Assembly: GCF_021173085.1 (NCBI RefSeq)
Contig: NZ_CP076412.1
Span: 1,550,001 to 1,614,000, forward strand
DNA from: Ralstonia wenshanensis
Lineage (GTDB): Bacteria > Pseudomonadota > Gammaproteobacteria > Burkholderiales > Burkholderiaceae
Direction of reading: 5' to 3'
DNA: 64,000 bases
Shown: piece by piece, positions 1 through 7,259 of the stretch
Numbering within the stretch: the stretch's first letter is position 1
How the letters are laid out: each line of letters begins with the position of its first letter
Program-made: the position numbers and the translations under genes
Notes under the pieces: generated by a model
Told to the model about the DNA's origin: nothing
Databases searched by the model: none
Seen by the model: the letters and a program-made list of their open reading frames with translations, nothing else

Positions 1-161
1 TGTTCGTCCGCACCGTGCGATGGCAGGTGTGCCGACAGCTTCGCGAGCGTGGCGCATTGCGCGGCAATACGCTCGTGACAGGCCTTGAGCATGTCGAGCG
101 GCTCGTCGAAAGAAGGTGCCGGTTTGGTTAGTAGGCCATCTAGTTTCACTTCGTACCTCAT
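1..161 (-). CDS. Hemerythrin-domain protein, partial (C-terminus beyond window)
   Basis: An ATG at 161-159 opens a leftward frame that is still open at base 1, giving 53 codons. The N-terminus (MRYEVKLDGLLTKPAPSFDEPLDML, then KACHERI) matches the start of Burkholderiaceae hemerythrin (HHE) proteins, which begin with a PxFDEPLxML segment followed by a cysteine-histidine (CHxRI) stretch; the His would be the first iron ligand. Such proteins bind a di-iron centre in the cytoplasm and handle O2, NO or iron. A purine-rich AGAAAG lies just upstream of the ATG. An imperfect palindrome resembling an NsrR site lies 72 bp upstream (233-249). Only the first part is visible, so the family call rests on this N-terminal pattern. 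Confidence 0.6.
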   Translation of the reverse strand, partial: MRYEVKLDGLLTKPAPSFDEPLDMLKACHERIAAQCATLAKLSAHLPSHGADE

Positions 162-232
162 CTTTCTGTTCAGCCTGTCCTGCTGTCGGCTTGCGGGTGC
201 GCCGCTTTCAATCCAGCCTGCAGCGATATAAC

Positions 233-249
233 ATGCATTGACAATACAT
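233..249. promoter_or_regulatory. NsrR/Rrf2-like inverted repeat upstream of hemerythrin gene
   Basis: ATGCATTGACAATACAT is an inverted repeat (arms ATGCATT and AATACAT, 6 of 7 pairs) with a 3-bp centre. It resembles the ATGCATTT-n-AAATGCAT type of site known for the NO-sensing Rrf2 repressor NsrR. Hemerythrin-like genes are common NsrR targets in proteobacteria. It lies in an otherwise empty stretch upstream of the leftward hemerythrin gene. Binding is inferred. Confidence 0.4.
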
Positions 250-469
250 CATTTATTTCGACCTTACAACCTCATCGATGCATCCGCGCTTTACTCCCCA
301 CACCGCAGAGGGCTTGTCCACCCGCGAGACCGTCAAACACTACCTGGGTGAGCGCAGATCGCCAGTGCAATCGTCACGCGGCGTGCTCCGACGCAATCAG
401 CAAGGCCGGCGGGTGCTGCCAATTGCACCACACCGGCGTCAATAGCAAGCTGCGCGCTACTGCGATCTG

Positions 470-869
470 TGACGTCGGCCGGGGAGACAAGAATCGAGGC
501 CGGCTTGAGACAGTCAGCGAGGGGCCTAGTAAGCGACCAGCCGCTGGTCGCCCGCAAGCTGACGCATATGCGGCAGGTTACGTGCGCCTTGCCGGATTGC
601 CTAGCCGCACGCGGTACACCTCTCACTCCGCTGGACCTCGATCACCATGATGGTTTGGCCTCAACCAATGCGCCTGAATCCACTTATTAGCATTACACCG
701 CACCAGATGGCGAGACCCATCTCGCCCGGCCGAATACGCGCATGAGGGCGAACAACGGAGAGGCCGTCATCACGGCCGCCGTGGCGGGGTAGGTGTTGCC
801 GCCGTACCGGCATTCATTTCAACCGAGTTGGTAGCACCGGGCGCGCTGATACCGGTTCTCTCCGAATGA
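470..869 (+). pseudogene. Decayed LysR-family regulator (substrate-binding domain remnant)
   Basis: Two reading frames on the plus strand carry pieces of a LysR co-inducer domain. At about 530-650 there is QPLVARKL, MRQVTC, and a PDCLAARGTP segment followed by TPLDLDHHDG, which corresponds to the SLVARxLGxMRxVxxASPxYLxxxGxPxTPxDLxxH block of LysR proteins. At 753-789 a GEAVITAAVAG piece runs into a stop. In another frame, 789-869 reads VGVAAVPAFI and then GALIPVLSE before TGA, the usual LysR C-terminal region. The helix-turn-helix half is not recognisable. At least one frameshift separates the pieces, so this is a relic. Confidence 0.6.
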
Positions 870-884
870 TGGGACGGGGGAGTC

Positions 885-1307
885 TCAAGCGTCTTGCTCC
901 CTCACGCACTCGGCGATCTCGGAGAGGCGCATATGAGCGAGGCGATTGAGCAGTGCGGTTTCCGCAGACCCTAGCGCGTCGTCGAGGAATCTGTTGACCG
1001 CTGATTCGACAGGGCACGTCGGGTTGTCTTCCGCTCTGCCGATTGAAAATACGCTCGTATGCGCAATCGCCGCATAGACTTCACGCACAGTCAGGTCGTT
1101 TAGGTCTCGGGCAAGCGACCATCCACCTCCGGGCCCCGCTATCGACTGAACATAGCCGACTTCACGCAGGGCGGCTAGCGTGCGTCGAACCAGCGACGGT
1201 TGCGTGTGCAGCATCTCTGCGATGGTTTCGGAATTCGTCGTGCCGCCACGCAGGTGCATGTGTATGAGTACATGGAGAAGCCTCGCGAGCCTTGTGTCCC
1301 GTTTCAT
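885..1307 (-). CDS. Rrf2-family transcriptional regulator
   Basis: About 140 residues with an N-terminal winged helix: LLHVLIHMHLRGG, then SETIAEMLHTQPSLVRRTLAALREVGYV, and the wing GPGGGWSLARDL, all typical of Rrf2 proteins. A second in-frame ATG at 1334 would add nine residues; I prefer MKRDTRLARLL because Rrf2 proteins usually begin close to this segment. No strong ribosome site supports either start. The three-cysteine [2Fe-2S] ligand set of IscR/NsrR is absent: only one Cys (NPTCPV) lies in the usual loop and one near the C-terminus. It may therefore sense redox through thiols or a different ligand. It is divergent from the hydrolase at 1383, with a palindrome between them. Confidence 0.8.
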   Translation of the reverse strand: MKRDTRLARLLHVLIHMHLRGGTTNSETIAEMLHTQPSLVRRTLAALREVGYVQSIAGPGGGWSLARDLNDLTVREVYAAIAHTSVFSIGRAEDNPTCPVESAVNRFLDDALGSAETALLNRLAHMRLSEIAECVREQDA

Positions 1308-1327
1308 TTTGGTCAAGCAGGTTAATT

Positions 1328-1344
1328 GTGACATTTGATGTTAC
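1328..1344. promoter_or_regulatory. Inverted repeat in the Rrf2/hydrolase divergent promoter
   Basis: GTGACATTTGATGTTAC is a palindrome with arms GTGACAT and ATGTTAC (6 of 7 pairs) around TTG. It sits 21 bp upstream of the preferred Rrf2 start and 38 bp upstream of the hydrolase start. It is a good candidate operator for the adjacent Rrf2 regulator controlling both genes. The ACAT/ATGT half-sites share ATG/CAT character with the palindrome at 233-249, which would make the hemerythrin gene a possible second target. Confidence 0.45.
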
Positions 1345-1382
1345 GATTTGCCGTGGCTTTCAGCAACCATTGGAGCGTGACC

Positions 1383-2357
1383 ATGCAGACATTCACCCAG
1401 ACCTTCGTTGAAACCAACGGCATCCGCTTAGGTGTCGCCGCCCAGGGAGCGGGCCCACTGGTCCTGCTTCTTCATGGGTTTCCCGAGACGTCTTACGCGT
1501 GGCGGCACCAACTGGCTGCGTTGTCGAATGCGGGATTTCGCGCGGTCGCACCGGATTTGCGCGGCTTTGGACGAAGTGATTGTCCGGCTGACGAAGCGCA
1601 GTACACGACGCTGGATATCATTGGCGATCTTGTGGGGCTCGTCCAGGCTCTAGGGGAGCAAAGCGCGGTCGTGGTGGGCAATGACTGGGGCGCAACCATC
1701 GCATGGCAGGCGGCGCTCGTACGCCCGGATCGCTTTCGCGCCGTGGTCGCACTCGGCGTTCCGATGATGGACAGGGCTCCGCTGACGCCAAGCAAGCTGT
1801 TTCCTGTGATGCCGCAGGCGTGGTTCTACACGCACTACTTTGCGCAACCGGGACAGGCGGAGAGCGAGTTTGAGGCCGACGTTGCCGCTACGCTGCGCAA
1901 ACTCTATTTTTGGGCATCGGGGGACGCAGGGCCACGCGACATCAACACGCCTAACCCTTTCGGGCTCGTACCACGACAGGCAGGGCTTCTCGACGCTCTG
2001 CCACAACCTGCGGCGCTACCTACCTGGCTTAACGAACACGACTTCGAGGTTTTTATGAGTGCCTTTGCGGCCTCGGGGTTTCGCGGCGGTCTGAACTACT
2101 ACCGGAACCTTGATCGAAACTGGGAGCTGCAGGCCGCCTTCAGCGGGCTGCAGGTCCAGACGCCTGCGCTCTATTTGGTGGGGGAATATGACACCGGGCT
2201 TGCAATACCTGGAATGCAAGAAATCATCAGCTCGATGCCCAAGCTTGTGCCGGGTCTACGCGGCTCCCAGATTATTGAGGGGGTGGGGCATTGGCTGCAG
2301 CAAGAGGCGCAGGAACGAGTGAATGCGGCCGTGATCGAGTTTTTGCGAGGGCTGTAA
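1383..2357 (+). CDS. Alpha/beta hydrolase, epoxide hydrolase-like
   Basis: A 324-residue alpha/beta hydrolase. The start at 1383 is chosen because GGAG lies 7-8 bp upstream; a longer frame from 1335 has no such site. HGFPETSYAWRHQ carries the HGxP oxyanion motif. The nucleophile elbow reads VVGNDWGATIAWQ with Asp, as in soluble epoxide hydrolases and haloalkane dehalogenases rather than Ser esterases. The catalytic His is in GVGHWLQQEAQE near the C-terminus, and LVGEYDTGL precedes it. Tyrosines in the cap region (WFYTHYF) fit the epoxide ring-opening residues. The likely reaction is hydrolysis of an epoxide to a diol; the substrate is unknown. It is divergent from the Rrf2 regulator and probably under its control. 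Confidence 0.8.
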   Translation: MQTFTQTFVETNGIRLGVAAQGAGPLVLLLHGFPETSYAWRHQLAALSNAGFRAVAPDLRGFGRSDCPADEAQYTTLDIIGDLVGLVQALGEQSAVVVGNDWGATIAWQAALVRPDRFRAVVALGVPMMDRAPLTPSKLFPVMPQAWFYTHYFAQPGQAESEFEADVAATLRKLYFWASGDAGPRDINTPNPFGLVPRQAGLLDALPQPAALPTWLNEHDFEVFMSAFAASGFRGGLNYYRNLDRNWELQAAFSGLQVQTPALYLVGEYDTGLAIPGMQEIISSMPKLVPGLRGSQIIEGVGHWLQQEAQERVNAAVIEFLRGL

Positions 2358-2484
2358 CGGCAGTCCGCTCTTGGCCACCAGCCGCCGTTCGCAGGGGTGC
2401 GCTCCAGAATCCTCAAGTGGCCGCTAAGGAGCAGGTAGCGGCCGTTCCAACCGGTCACGGCTTTCGTTGCCCCTCCCGGGTGAG

Positions 2485-3186
2485 TCATGACGCCCGGGTC
2501 AGGGTGGCGAACACCGGCTGGTCTCTGACGCCCTCACGCTTGAGCATTCTCGCGTACCAGGTTTGAAGCGCCTCACACTCCTGAGGCACCGGTAGCTTCA
2601 CAAGCGCCGCAAATATCAAACCGCCGATGACAGTGATGTCGGCCATCGAGAAAGTCTCGCCCGCGACGTACGGTTGTCTTTTCAAGACTGCATCAAAGTA
2701 GCGCATACCCCTCAGCGCTTTGTCGCGTTGACGGAGCCCCCATTCCCGGTTTTGATACGTCTCGACAGTGGGGCCCAATCCGGGCGTGCCGTGATGGAAA
2801 TAGACGCTGATGGCGTCGAGCAACTCCAACTCTGCGCGCTTGCTCATCATGTGAATCACGCCCTTTTCGCGCGGCGTGCTGCCCGTGAGCGTTGGCGCGC
2901 CATCGAGCGCGTCGAGGTATTCGGTGATGGCGGTGCACTCCGCAATACAGGTTCCGTCATCGAGTTCAAGCACCGGCAACGTACCCGAATAGTTCTTATC
3001 GGCGATGAATTCGGGCTTTTTGTGCTCCCCCTTGTAAAGATCGACCATCACGAACCGGACGCGCGATTGCAACCCCTTTTCAGCCAGGGCGATGCGGACG
3101 CGTGTCGGATACGGCCCTGTCGGAAAGTCGTAGATCTTCATCACTGGAAGTTGGGCTGCGTCGAAATCGACGGTATTGGAAGTCAT
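2485..3186 (-). CDS. Glutathione S-transferase family protein
   Basis: A 233-residue protein in the GST fold. The N-terminal thioredoxin-like domain contains MKIYDFPTGPYPTRVRIALAEKG and the cis-proline and GSH-binding region GTLPVLELDDGTCIAECTAITEYL (typical [PV]xLEDG..xxESxAI). The C-terminal all-helical domain has the FSMADITVIGGL N-capping motif (S/T-x-x-D). The frame could begin nine codons earlier (3213), but the ATG at 3186 starts nearer the conserved domain and has GGAG upstream. It would conjugate or reduce small electrophiles with glutathione in the cytosol; the substrate is not deducible. It is divergent from the TetR gene at 3332, with an operator-like repeat between them, so it is probably TetR-repressed. 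Confidence 0.88.
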   Translation of the reverse strand: MTSNTVDFDAAQLPVMKIYDFPTGPYPTRVRIALAEKGLQSRVRFVMVDLYKGEHKKPEFIADKNYSGTLPVLELDDGTCIAECTAITEYLDALDGAPTLTGSTPREKGVIHMMSKRAELELLDAISVYFHHGTPGLGPTVETYQNREWGLRQRDKALRGMRYFDAVLKRQPYVAGETFSMADITVIGGLIFAALVKLPVPQECEALQTWYARMLKREGVRDQPVFATLTRAS

Positions 3187-3251
3187 TGCGGGGCGCTCCG
3201 TAGACGATTGCATCGGACTGAGCGGCGTGCTGGCACGTCGCTTACATACCT

Positions 3252-3288
3252 ACCTAACGTTTGTTAGGTTAACGATAAAAGGTACAAT
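3252..3288 (+). promoter_or_regulatory. Operator and promoter between GST and TetR genes
   Basis: ACCTAACGTTTGTTAGGT (3252-3269) is a perfect 7-bp inverted repeat around GTTT. It overlaps a rightward promoter: TTGTTA at 3261-3266, 16 bp, then TACAAT at 3283-3288. TetR repressors usually bind such palindromes in their own divergent promoter, so this is the probable operator for the flanking TetR and GST genes. Confidence 0.65.
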
Positions 3289-3331
3289 ACGCGGTGTCAA
3301 CGCCCATGTCCTATTTGTGGAGGCTGAAGCA

Positions 3332-3907
3332 GTGAGTAATGACGCGAGCTCAAACTCGAGGGAGAGAATCCTGGCAGCCGCCACGAGGCTCGCGCAGGCG
3401 CACGGCTACGGCGGGTTGAATTATCGTGATCTCGCGGAGGAGGTTGGTATCAGGGCCGCCAGCATCTACCACCACTTCGAAAACAAGGCCGATCTCGGCG
3501 CAGCGGTGGCAAGGCGGTACTGGGAGCATTCAGCGGCGGCTCTGGATGACATGCTGGCCAGATCGCAGGATCCGCTGCGCTGCCTGCGTCACTATCCAGA
3601 CACATTCCGCAAGGCGCTTGAGACTGGCAACCGCATCTGCCTCTGCAGCTTCATGGCCGCCGAAACTGATGACCTACCGGAAGTGGTGATGAAGGAAGTC
3701 CGGACGTTTGCTGACGTGAATGTGGCATGGCTGAGCAAGGTTCTGTCCTCAGCGGCAGTGGTCGGTTCACGGGAGAGCAAACAGCGGGCTCGAGCGATCT
3801 TCGCTGCCATCGCCGGCGCTCAGCTCATCGCGAGGAGCCGTTCCGATCTCGCCCTCTATGACGCACTGATCGAGAGCTATCGAAAGGCAGGCCTTTTGCC
3901 CGCGTAG
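3332..3907 (+). CDS. TetR-family transcriptional regulator
   Basis: A 191-residue protein with an N-terminal TetR DNA-binding domain: SRERILAAATRLAQAHGYGGLNYRDLAEEVGIRAASIYHHFENKADL. The helix-turn-helix ends in the standard [SI]xYxHFxxKxxL motif. The frame is open further upstream, but the GTG at 3332 has GGAG 9 bp before it and begins just before the domain; the longer form would cross the operator. The C-terminal ligand domain is not diagnostic. Residues NRICLCSFMAAE resemble regulators of the AcrR/YxaF-like group that respond to electrophilic compounds. It likely represses the divergent GST gene. Confidence 0.85.
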   Translation: MSNDASSNSRERILAAATRLAQAHGYGGLNYRDLAEEVGIRAASIYHHFENKADLGAAVARRYWEHSAAALDDMLARSQDPLRCLRHYPDTFRKALETGNRICLCSFMAAETDDLPEVVMKEVRTFADVNVAWLSKVLSSAAVVGSRESKQRARAIFAAIAGAQLIARSRSDLALYDALIESYRKAGLLPA

Positions 3908-4067
3908 AGGCGCAACGGTCCATGAAACGCATATTGGAAGGCGTGCGCCAGGCGCACGGCCCGCCGGACAATACCGTAACGCCTATTGAGAATTCGTCCA
4001 GTCGATGGAAGAAAATGCACCTGTTTCAGCTTCGGTCATAATCCCCTCGGTTTCCCTCCTTATAGCT

Positions 4068-4880
4068 TCATGGAGCAGAAGACTGCGCCTTGCGCGCGTA
4101 GAACGTCGCAACAGCATCGATTTCGCTCTCTGTCATCGGGCGGGCCATGTTTCGCATCTGCGCTTCCGAGTCGTTACGCCGCGCGCCGGATGCAAACGCC
4201 TTCAACTGAGTGACGAGATACGCCTTCGGCATCCCCTCCAGCCAAGGTGCCCCCAGCTTCTGGTCGACGCCGCCATGGCAAGAGATGCAGGGCGCTATGT
4301 TCCGCAATGGGTCACCGGTTCGCACTAGAGATGGCAACGATTCATCGTAGGTCGTAGGTGCCGTTCGAGCTTTGGGCAAGTAGGCGTAGTAGGCCGCCAG
4401 ATCGGCGATGTCCCTGTCAGATAGCCTGCCGGCCAACGCTTGCATGATCGCGCTGGAGCGTTTGCCGGCCTTGTAGTCGTTCAGTTGTTTGATGACGACC
4501 TCTGGATACTGTCCCGCCAGGTTCGGCGCATCTGATGAGCTCAGCCCCCGAGCACCGTGGCACATCGTGCAATTCAGCGCGAGCGTTGCGCCGCGTCCCA
4601 CGGCCTCTGTCGTTCCGACGCGGGCCATCTTGCGGTCCAGCACGACTTTCGTCGAGAGTGGCTCCGTTGCCTTGCCGGCCTGGCCTGCGCCACCCCATCG
4701 ATATGGGACTCCTGCTGCGCGGCAGATGCTTGCCCAGAGACCGTCTGATTGGAAATCAGGATGGACGGCAGGCAACCAGATAAAGCCGACCAACATCGCT
4801 ATCACCGTCAGGCCGACGAGCGACAGCACGCTCCATCGAAACCCGCGATTGCTCCAGGTGTAGGTGCGCGGCTCGCTCAT
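4068..4880 (-). CDS. Membrane-anchored diheme cytochrome c, oxidase-associated
   Basis: 270 residues. An N-terminal membrane segment (about 18-38, VLSLVGLTVIAMLVGFIWLP) anchors a periplasmic domain with two heme sites, CTMCHG and CISCHG, with downstream Met ligand candidates (IMQALAGRL and RNMARPMTE). The layout is that of c4-type tandem cytochromes. The ATG overlaps the stop of the oxidase subunit I gene (TGATG at 4882-4878), so it is the last gene of the oxidase operon. It most likely delivers electrons to the CuA centre of the oxidase. The frame could also start at the GTG three bases upstream. Confidence 0.8.
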   Translation of the reverse strand: MSEPRTYTWSNRGFRWSVLSLVGLTVIAMLVGFIWLPAVHPDFQSDGLWASICRAAGVPYRWGGAGQAGKATEPLSTKVVLDRKMARVGTTEAVGRGATLALNCTMCHGARGLSSSDAPNLAGQYPEVVIKQLNDYKAGKRSSAIMQALAGRLSDRDIADLAAYYAYLPKARTAPTTYDESLPSLVRTGDPLRNIAPCISCHGGVDQKLGAPWLEGMPKAYLVTQLKAFASGARRNDSEAQMRNMARPMTESEIDAVATFYARKAQSSAP

Positions 4881-6499
4881 CACCGGCTCCCAATCGGAAT
4901 GACAGGCACGTAGGCCTCTTGTAGCGTGGCCATCTGCGCGATGGGGTAGCCGTAGTTGACGACCGTCAGCCCAATCATCATCGCCACCCAGATGCCAAGC
5001 CGGTTCAGCACTTCAGGCGGTCGTGCGCTGGGATGGACCGACACGCTGAACTCGAACGGGGCGGGAGCTGCGCTCTGCCGCTTGGCGGTCGCGAGAATGA
5101 ACACCAGCAAAATGCCCGATAGAACGAGAAGCGCGCCGCCGAGCGTTGACGCTGTGACCGTCCAGGCTTGCGGGTGCAGCGCGGGATGGCTGTAGTCGTA
5201 GTAGGCCATGCGCCTGGGCATCCCCAGCAGGCCGACCCAGTGCCAGGGCATGGTCAGCACCATCATGCCGACGAACCACAACCACAGCTGCGCCTTGATG
5301 AGTGCGGCTGAGAGGGGGCGGCAGCCGGTCAGCTGCGGCCAGAGCTCGTACGCAATCATGAAATACATGATGACGATGGCGCCGGCGAAGATTAGGTGGA
5401 AGTGCCCCGTAACCCACTGGGTGTTGTGTATCGACTCATTGAGCTGGTAGCTCATGTTGATTAGCCCGCCGGCCCCGCCGAAGCCGAGCATGATGAAGGC
5501 GAAGGTGACGGCCAGCATCATTGGACGGTCCCACGGCAACGCCTTGACCCAGCCGAACAAGCCTGTGCCGCCGCGCAGCCGCGCCGCGATTTCAACGGAC
5601 GCCAGGATGGTGAAGACCGTCAGCAGCGTCGGCACCGAAACCATGGCCGTCATGGCTGCATGCACGAACTTGAATCCGGCACCCACCTCCGGGTCTGCAA
5701 ACAGGTGATGAATGCCGATGGGCATGGAGAACACCAGGAACAGCGCGAAGGCCACGCGTCCCATCGTGTCGCTGTAGAGACGCCCACCCACCGCGCGGGG
5801 CACGATGGTGTAGAAGGCGATATAGGCCGGCATCAGCCAGAAATACACGATGGCGTGCAGTGTCCAGGAAAACAAGACACGGGCCAGCCCCGCGTTGATG
5901 GTGTCGGTCAGATGCAATGACGCGGGGAGAACAAGGATGAGCACTTCAGAGGCGGCGCCTACGGACGTCCACGCCCACAGGTAGGCGCCTGCCACGTTGC
6001 CAAACATGGCGAGCGGCACTGTCGCACCCGGGTTGGCCTTGCGCCACGCGTGGAGGTTGATGGACATCAGCGCCACCCACACCCACGACCCCACCACTAC
6101 AAAGACAACGCCGAAGTAGTACACCGGGCTGCCAATCATCGGCGGATAGAACGTGTACAGAACCGATGCGCCGCCAGCCGCGACGGTCCCGCCGGCGAGG
6201 AGCGTTCCGAAGACCACCATTCCAAAGCCCCCCCACGCCCAGCGCAGCCCGATAAGCGGGCGCTTCAGGCTCAACTCGCAGATGGCGTAGCCAAAGCCCA
6301 TGGCGACCAGTGTTGGCAGCACGTAGGCCATGACCGTGCCGTGCGCCGTGACTGAACGGTAGTAGTGCTCAGGGTTGTTGACCCACGCGTGGAGCGGGCT
6401 GCGGACGAACATCTGCCACTCGCCCAGGAACAGCGCGGCAAGGAAGGCGATGAACGCCACCCACAGGTGAGCGAGAACCAGTCGTTTAGCGAGAAACAC
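4880..6499 (-). CDS. B-type (ba3-like) cytochrome c oxidase subunit I
   Basis: 539 residues with about 13 predicted membrane helices; the catalytic heme-copper subunit reducing O2 to water at the inner membrane. Visible ligands: an early-helix His in TAHGTVMAY for the low-spin heme, the HxxxY-type CuB motif in LHAIVYFWLMPAYI, the His pair in HHLFADPE, and the heme ligands in VTGHFHLIFAG. The VYFWL variant of the active-site helix is characteristic of B-type (ba3) oxidases rather than aa3 or cbb3 enzymes. It overlaps the subunit II gene by 14 bp. No subunit III gene is present. B-type oxidases generally have high oxygen affinity, so a low-oxygen role is likely. Confidence 0.88.
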   Translation of the reverse strand: MFLAKRLVLAHLWVAFIAFLAALFLGEWQMFVRSPLHAWVNNPEHYYRSVTAHGTVMAYVLPTLVAMGFGYAICELSLKRPLIGLRWAWGGFGMVVFGTLLAGGTVAAGGASVLYTFYPPMIGSPVYYFGVVFVVVGSWVWVALMSINLHAWRKANPGATVPLAMFGNVAGAYLWAWTSVGAASEVLILVLPASLHLTDTINAGLARVLFSWTLHAIVYFWLMPAYIAFYTIVPRAVGGRLYSDTMGRVAFALFLVFSMPIGIHHLFADPEVGAGFKFVHAAMTAMVSVPTLLTVFTILASVEIAARLRGGTGLFGWVKALPWDRPMMLAVTFAFIMLGFGGAGGLINMSYQLNESIHNTQWVTGHFHLIFAGAIVIMYFMIAYELWPQLTGCRPLSAALIKAQLWLWFVGMMVLTMPWHWVGLLGMPRRMAYYDYSHPALHPQAWTVTASTLGGALLVLSGILLVFILATAKRQSAAPAPFEFSVSVHPSARPPEVLNRLGIWVAMMIGLTVVNYGYPIAQMATLQEAYVPVIPIGSR

Positions 6500-7067
6500 A
6501 GTTCAACCTCCGGCCGTCTGCCGCTTTCGCCAGGAACTCGTCACGCGGCAATACCTGAACTTTCGCCCACATTGCCTCGTGCCCCGTGCCGCAATACTCG
6601 TGACAGGGCATCAGCTGCTCACCCGGCGTCTTGAACTCGGTCGTGAACGTTGCCACAAAGCCTGGAACCAGCATCGTGTTGGCGTTGGTTCGCCCAACGA
6701 TGAACCCATGAATGGCATCGGTGCTTGTGCCCCGGAAAGTCACCGGCATGTTGGCCGGCACCACCAGACACTGAGGCTCGAACGAATACTGCTGGGCGAT
6801 CAAGCGAGTGGTCACCTTGCCGTTGCTGTCCAGCACCGTGCCGAGATTGCTCTCCACAAACTCACCCGAGATATGGACGGTGCGCGGGTCGATGACCTCA
6901 ACGCGTGATGGCGGCATCGAGGTCCAGTGCAAGCCTGTGAAGACCATCAAGACAACAAGGAAGGCAATGATGCCGCCGACGATAAACGTCCATCGACGCT
7001 CCGCTTCTTCGGCGACGTGGTGAGAACCTTCGGGCGGATTCTGGGCCGGCGTGACCGGAGCACTCAT
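6486..7067 (-). CDS. B-type cytochrome c oxidase subunit II (CuA)
   Basis: 193 residues. One N-terminal membrane helix (about 28-49, FIVGGIIAFLVVLMVFTGLH) is followed by a periplasmic cupredoxin domain. The CuA site is complete: DAIHGF supplies the first His and PCHEYCGTGHEAMW gives Cys-x3-Cys-x3-His-x2-Met. A single helix and short length are typical of ba3-type subunit II. It overlaps the next gene (subunit I) by 14 bp and its ATG overlaps the stop of the small upstream membrane protein (ATGA at 7067-7064), indicating strict co-translation. It accepts electrons from the cytochromes c of the same operon. Confidence 0.88.
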   Translation of the reverse strand: MSAPVTPAQNPPEGSHHVAEEAERRWTFIVGGIIAFLVVLMVFTGLHWTSMPPSRVEVIDPRTVHISGEFVESNLGTVLDSNGKVTTRLIAQQYSFEPQCLVVPANMPVTFRGTSTDAIHGFIVGRTNANTMLVPGFVATFTTEFKTPGEQLMPCHEYCGTGHEAMWAKVQVLPRDEFLAKAADGRRLNCVSR

Positions 7068-7249
7068 TGGACGACTCCTCTGGGCACATACACGAAGATG
7101 TAGAACAGCAGCACCGTCACCACAACAATGGCAGTTGCCACGCCGGCCACGGCGAACGTCCCAGCTGGACCTGCGGCGACGATGCGCTCCACTTCTCGTT
7201 CCGTTGCGGCGTGCGGGTCTGCCGCGCTTTGCCGGTCGGGTTGCGCCAT
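7064..7249 (-). CDS. Small single-helix membrane protein of the oxidase operon
   Basis: 61 residues with one hydrophobic helix (about 31-54, FAVAGVATAIVVVTVLLFYIFVYV) and a charged N-terminus; AGGAGG precedes the ATG. It overlaps the CuA subunit gene by 4 bp. Small one-helix subunits are known in ba3 oxidases (subunit IIa of the Thermus enzyme) and in cbb3 oxidases (CcoQ). By position and size this could be such an accessory subunit, but I see no sequence motif proving it. Confidence 0.65.
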   Translation of the reverse strand: MAQPDRQSAADPHAATEREVERIVAAGPAGTFAVAGVATAIVVVTVLLFYIFVYVPRGVVQ

Positions 7250-7259
7250 TGCGGCCTCC

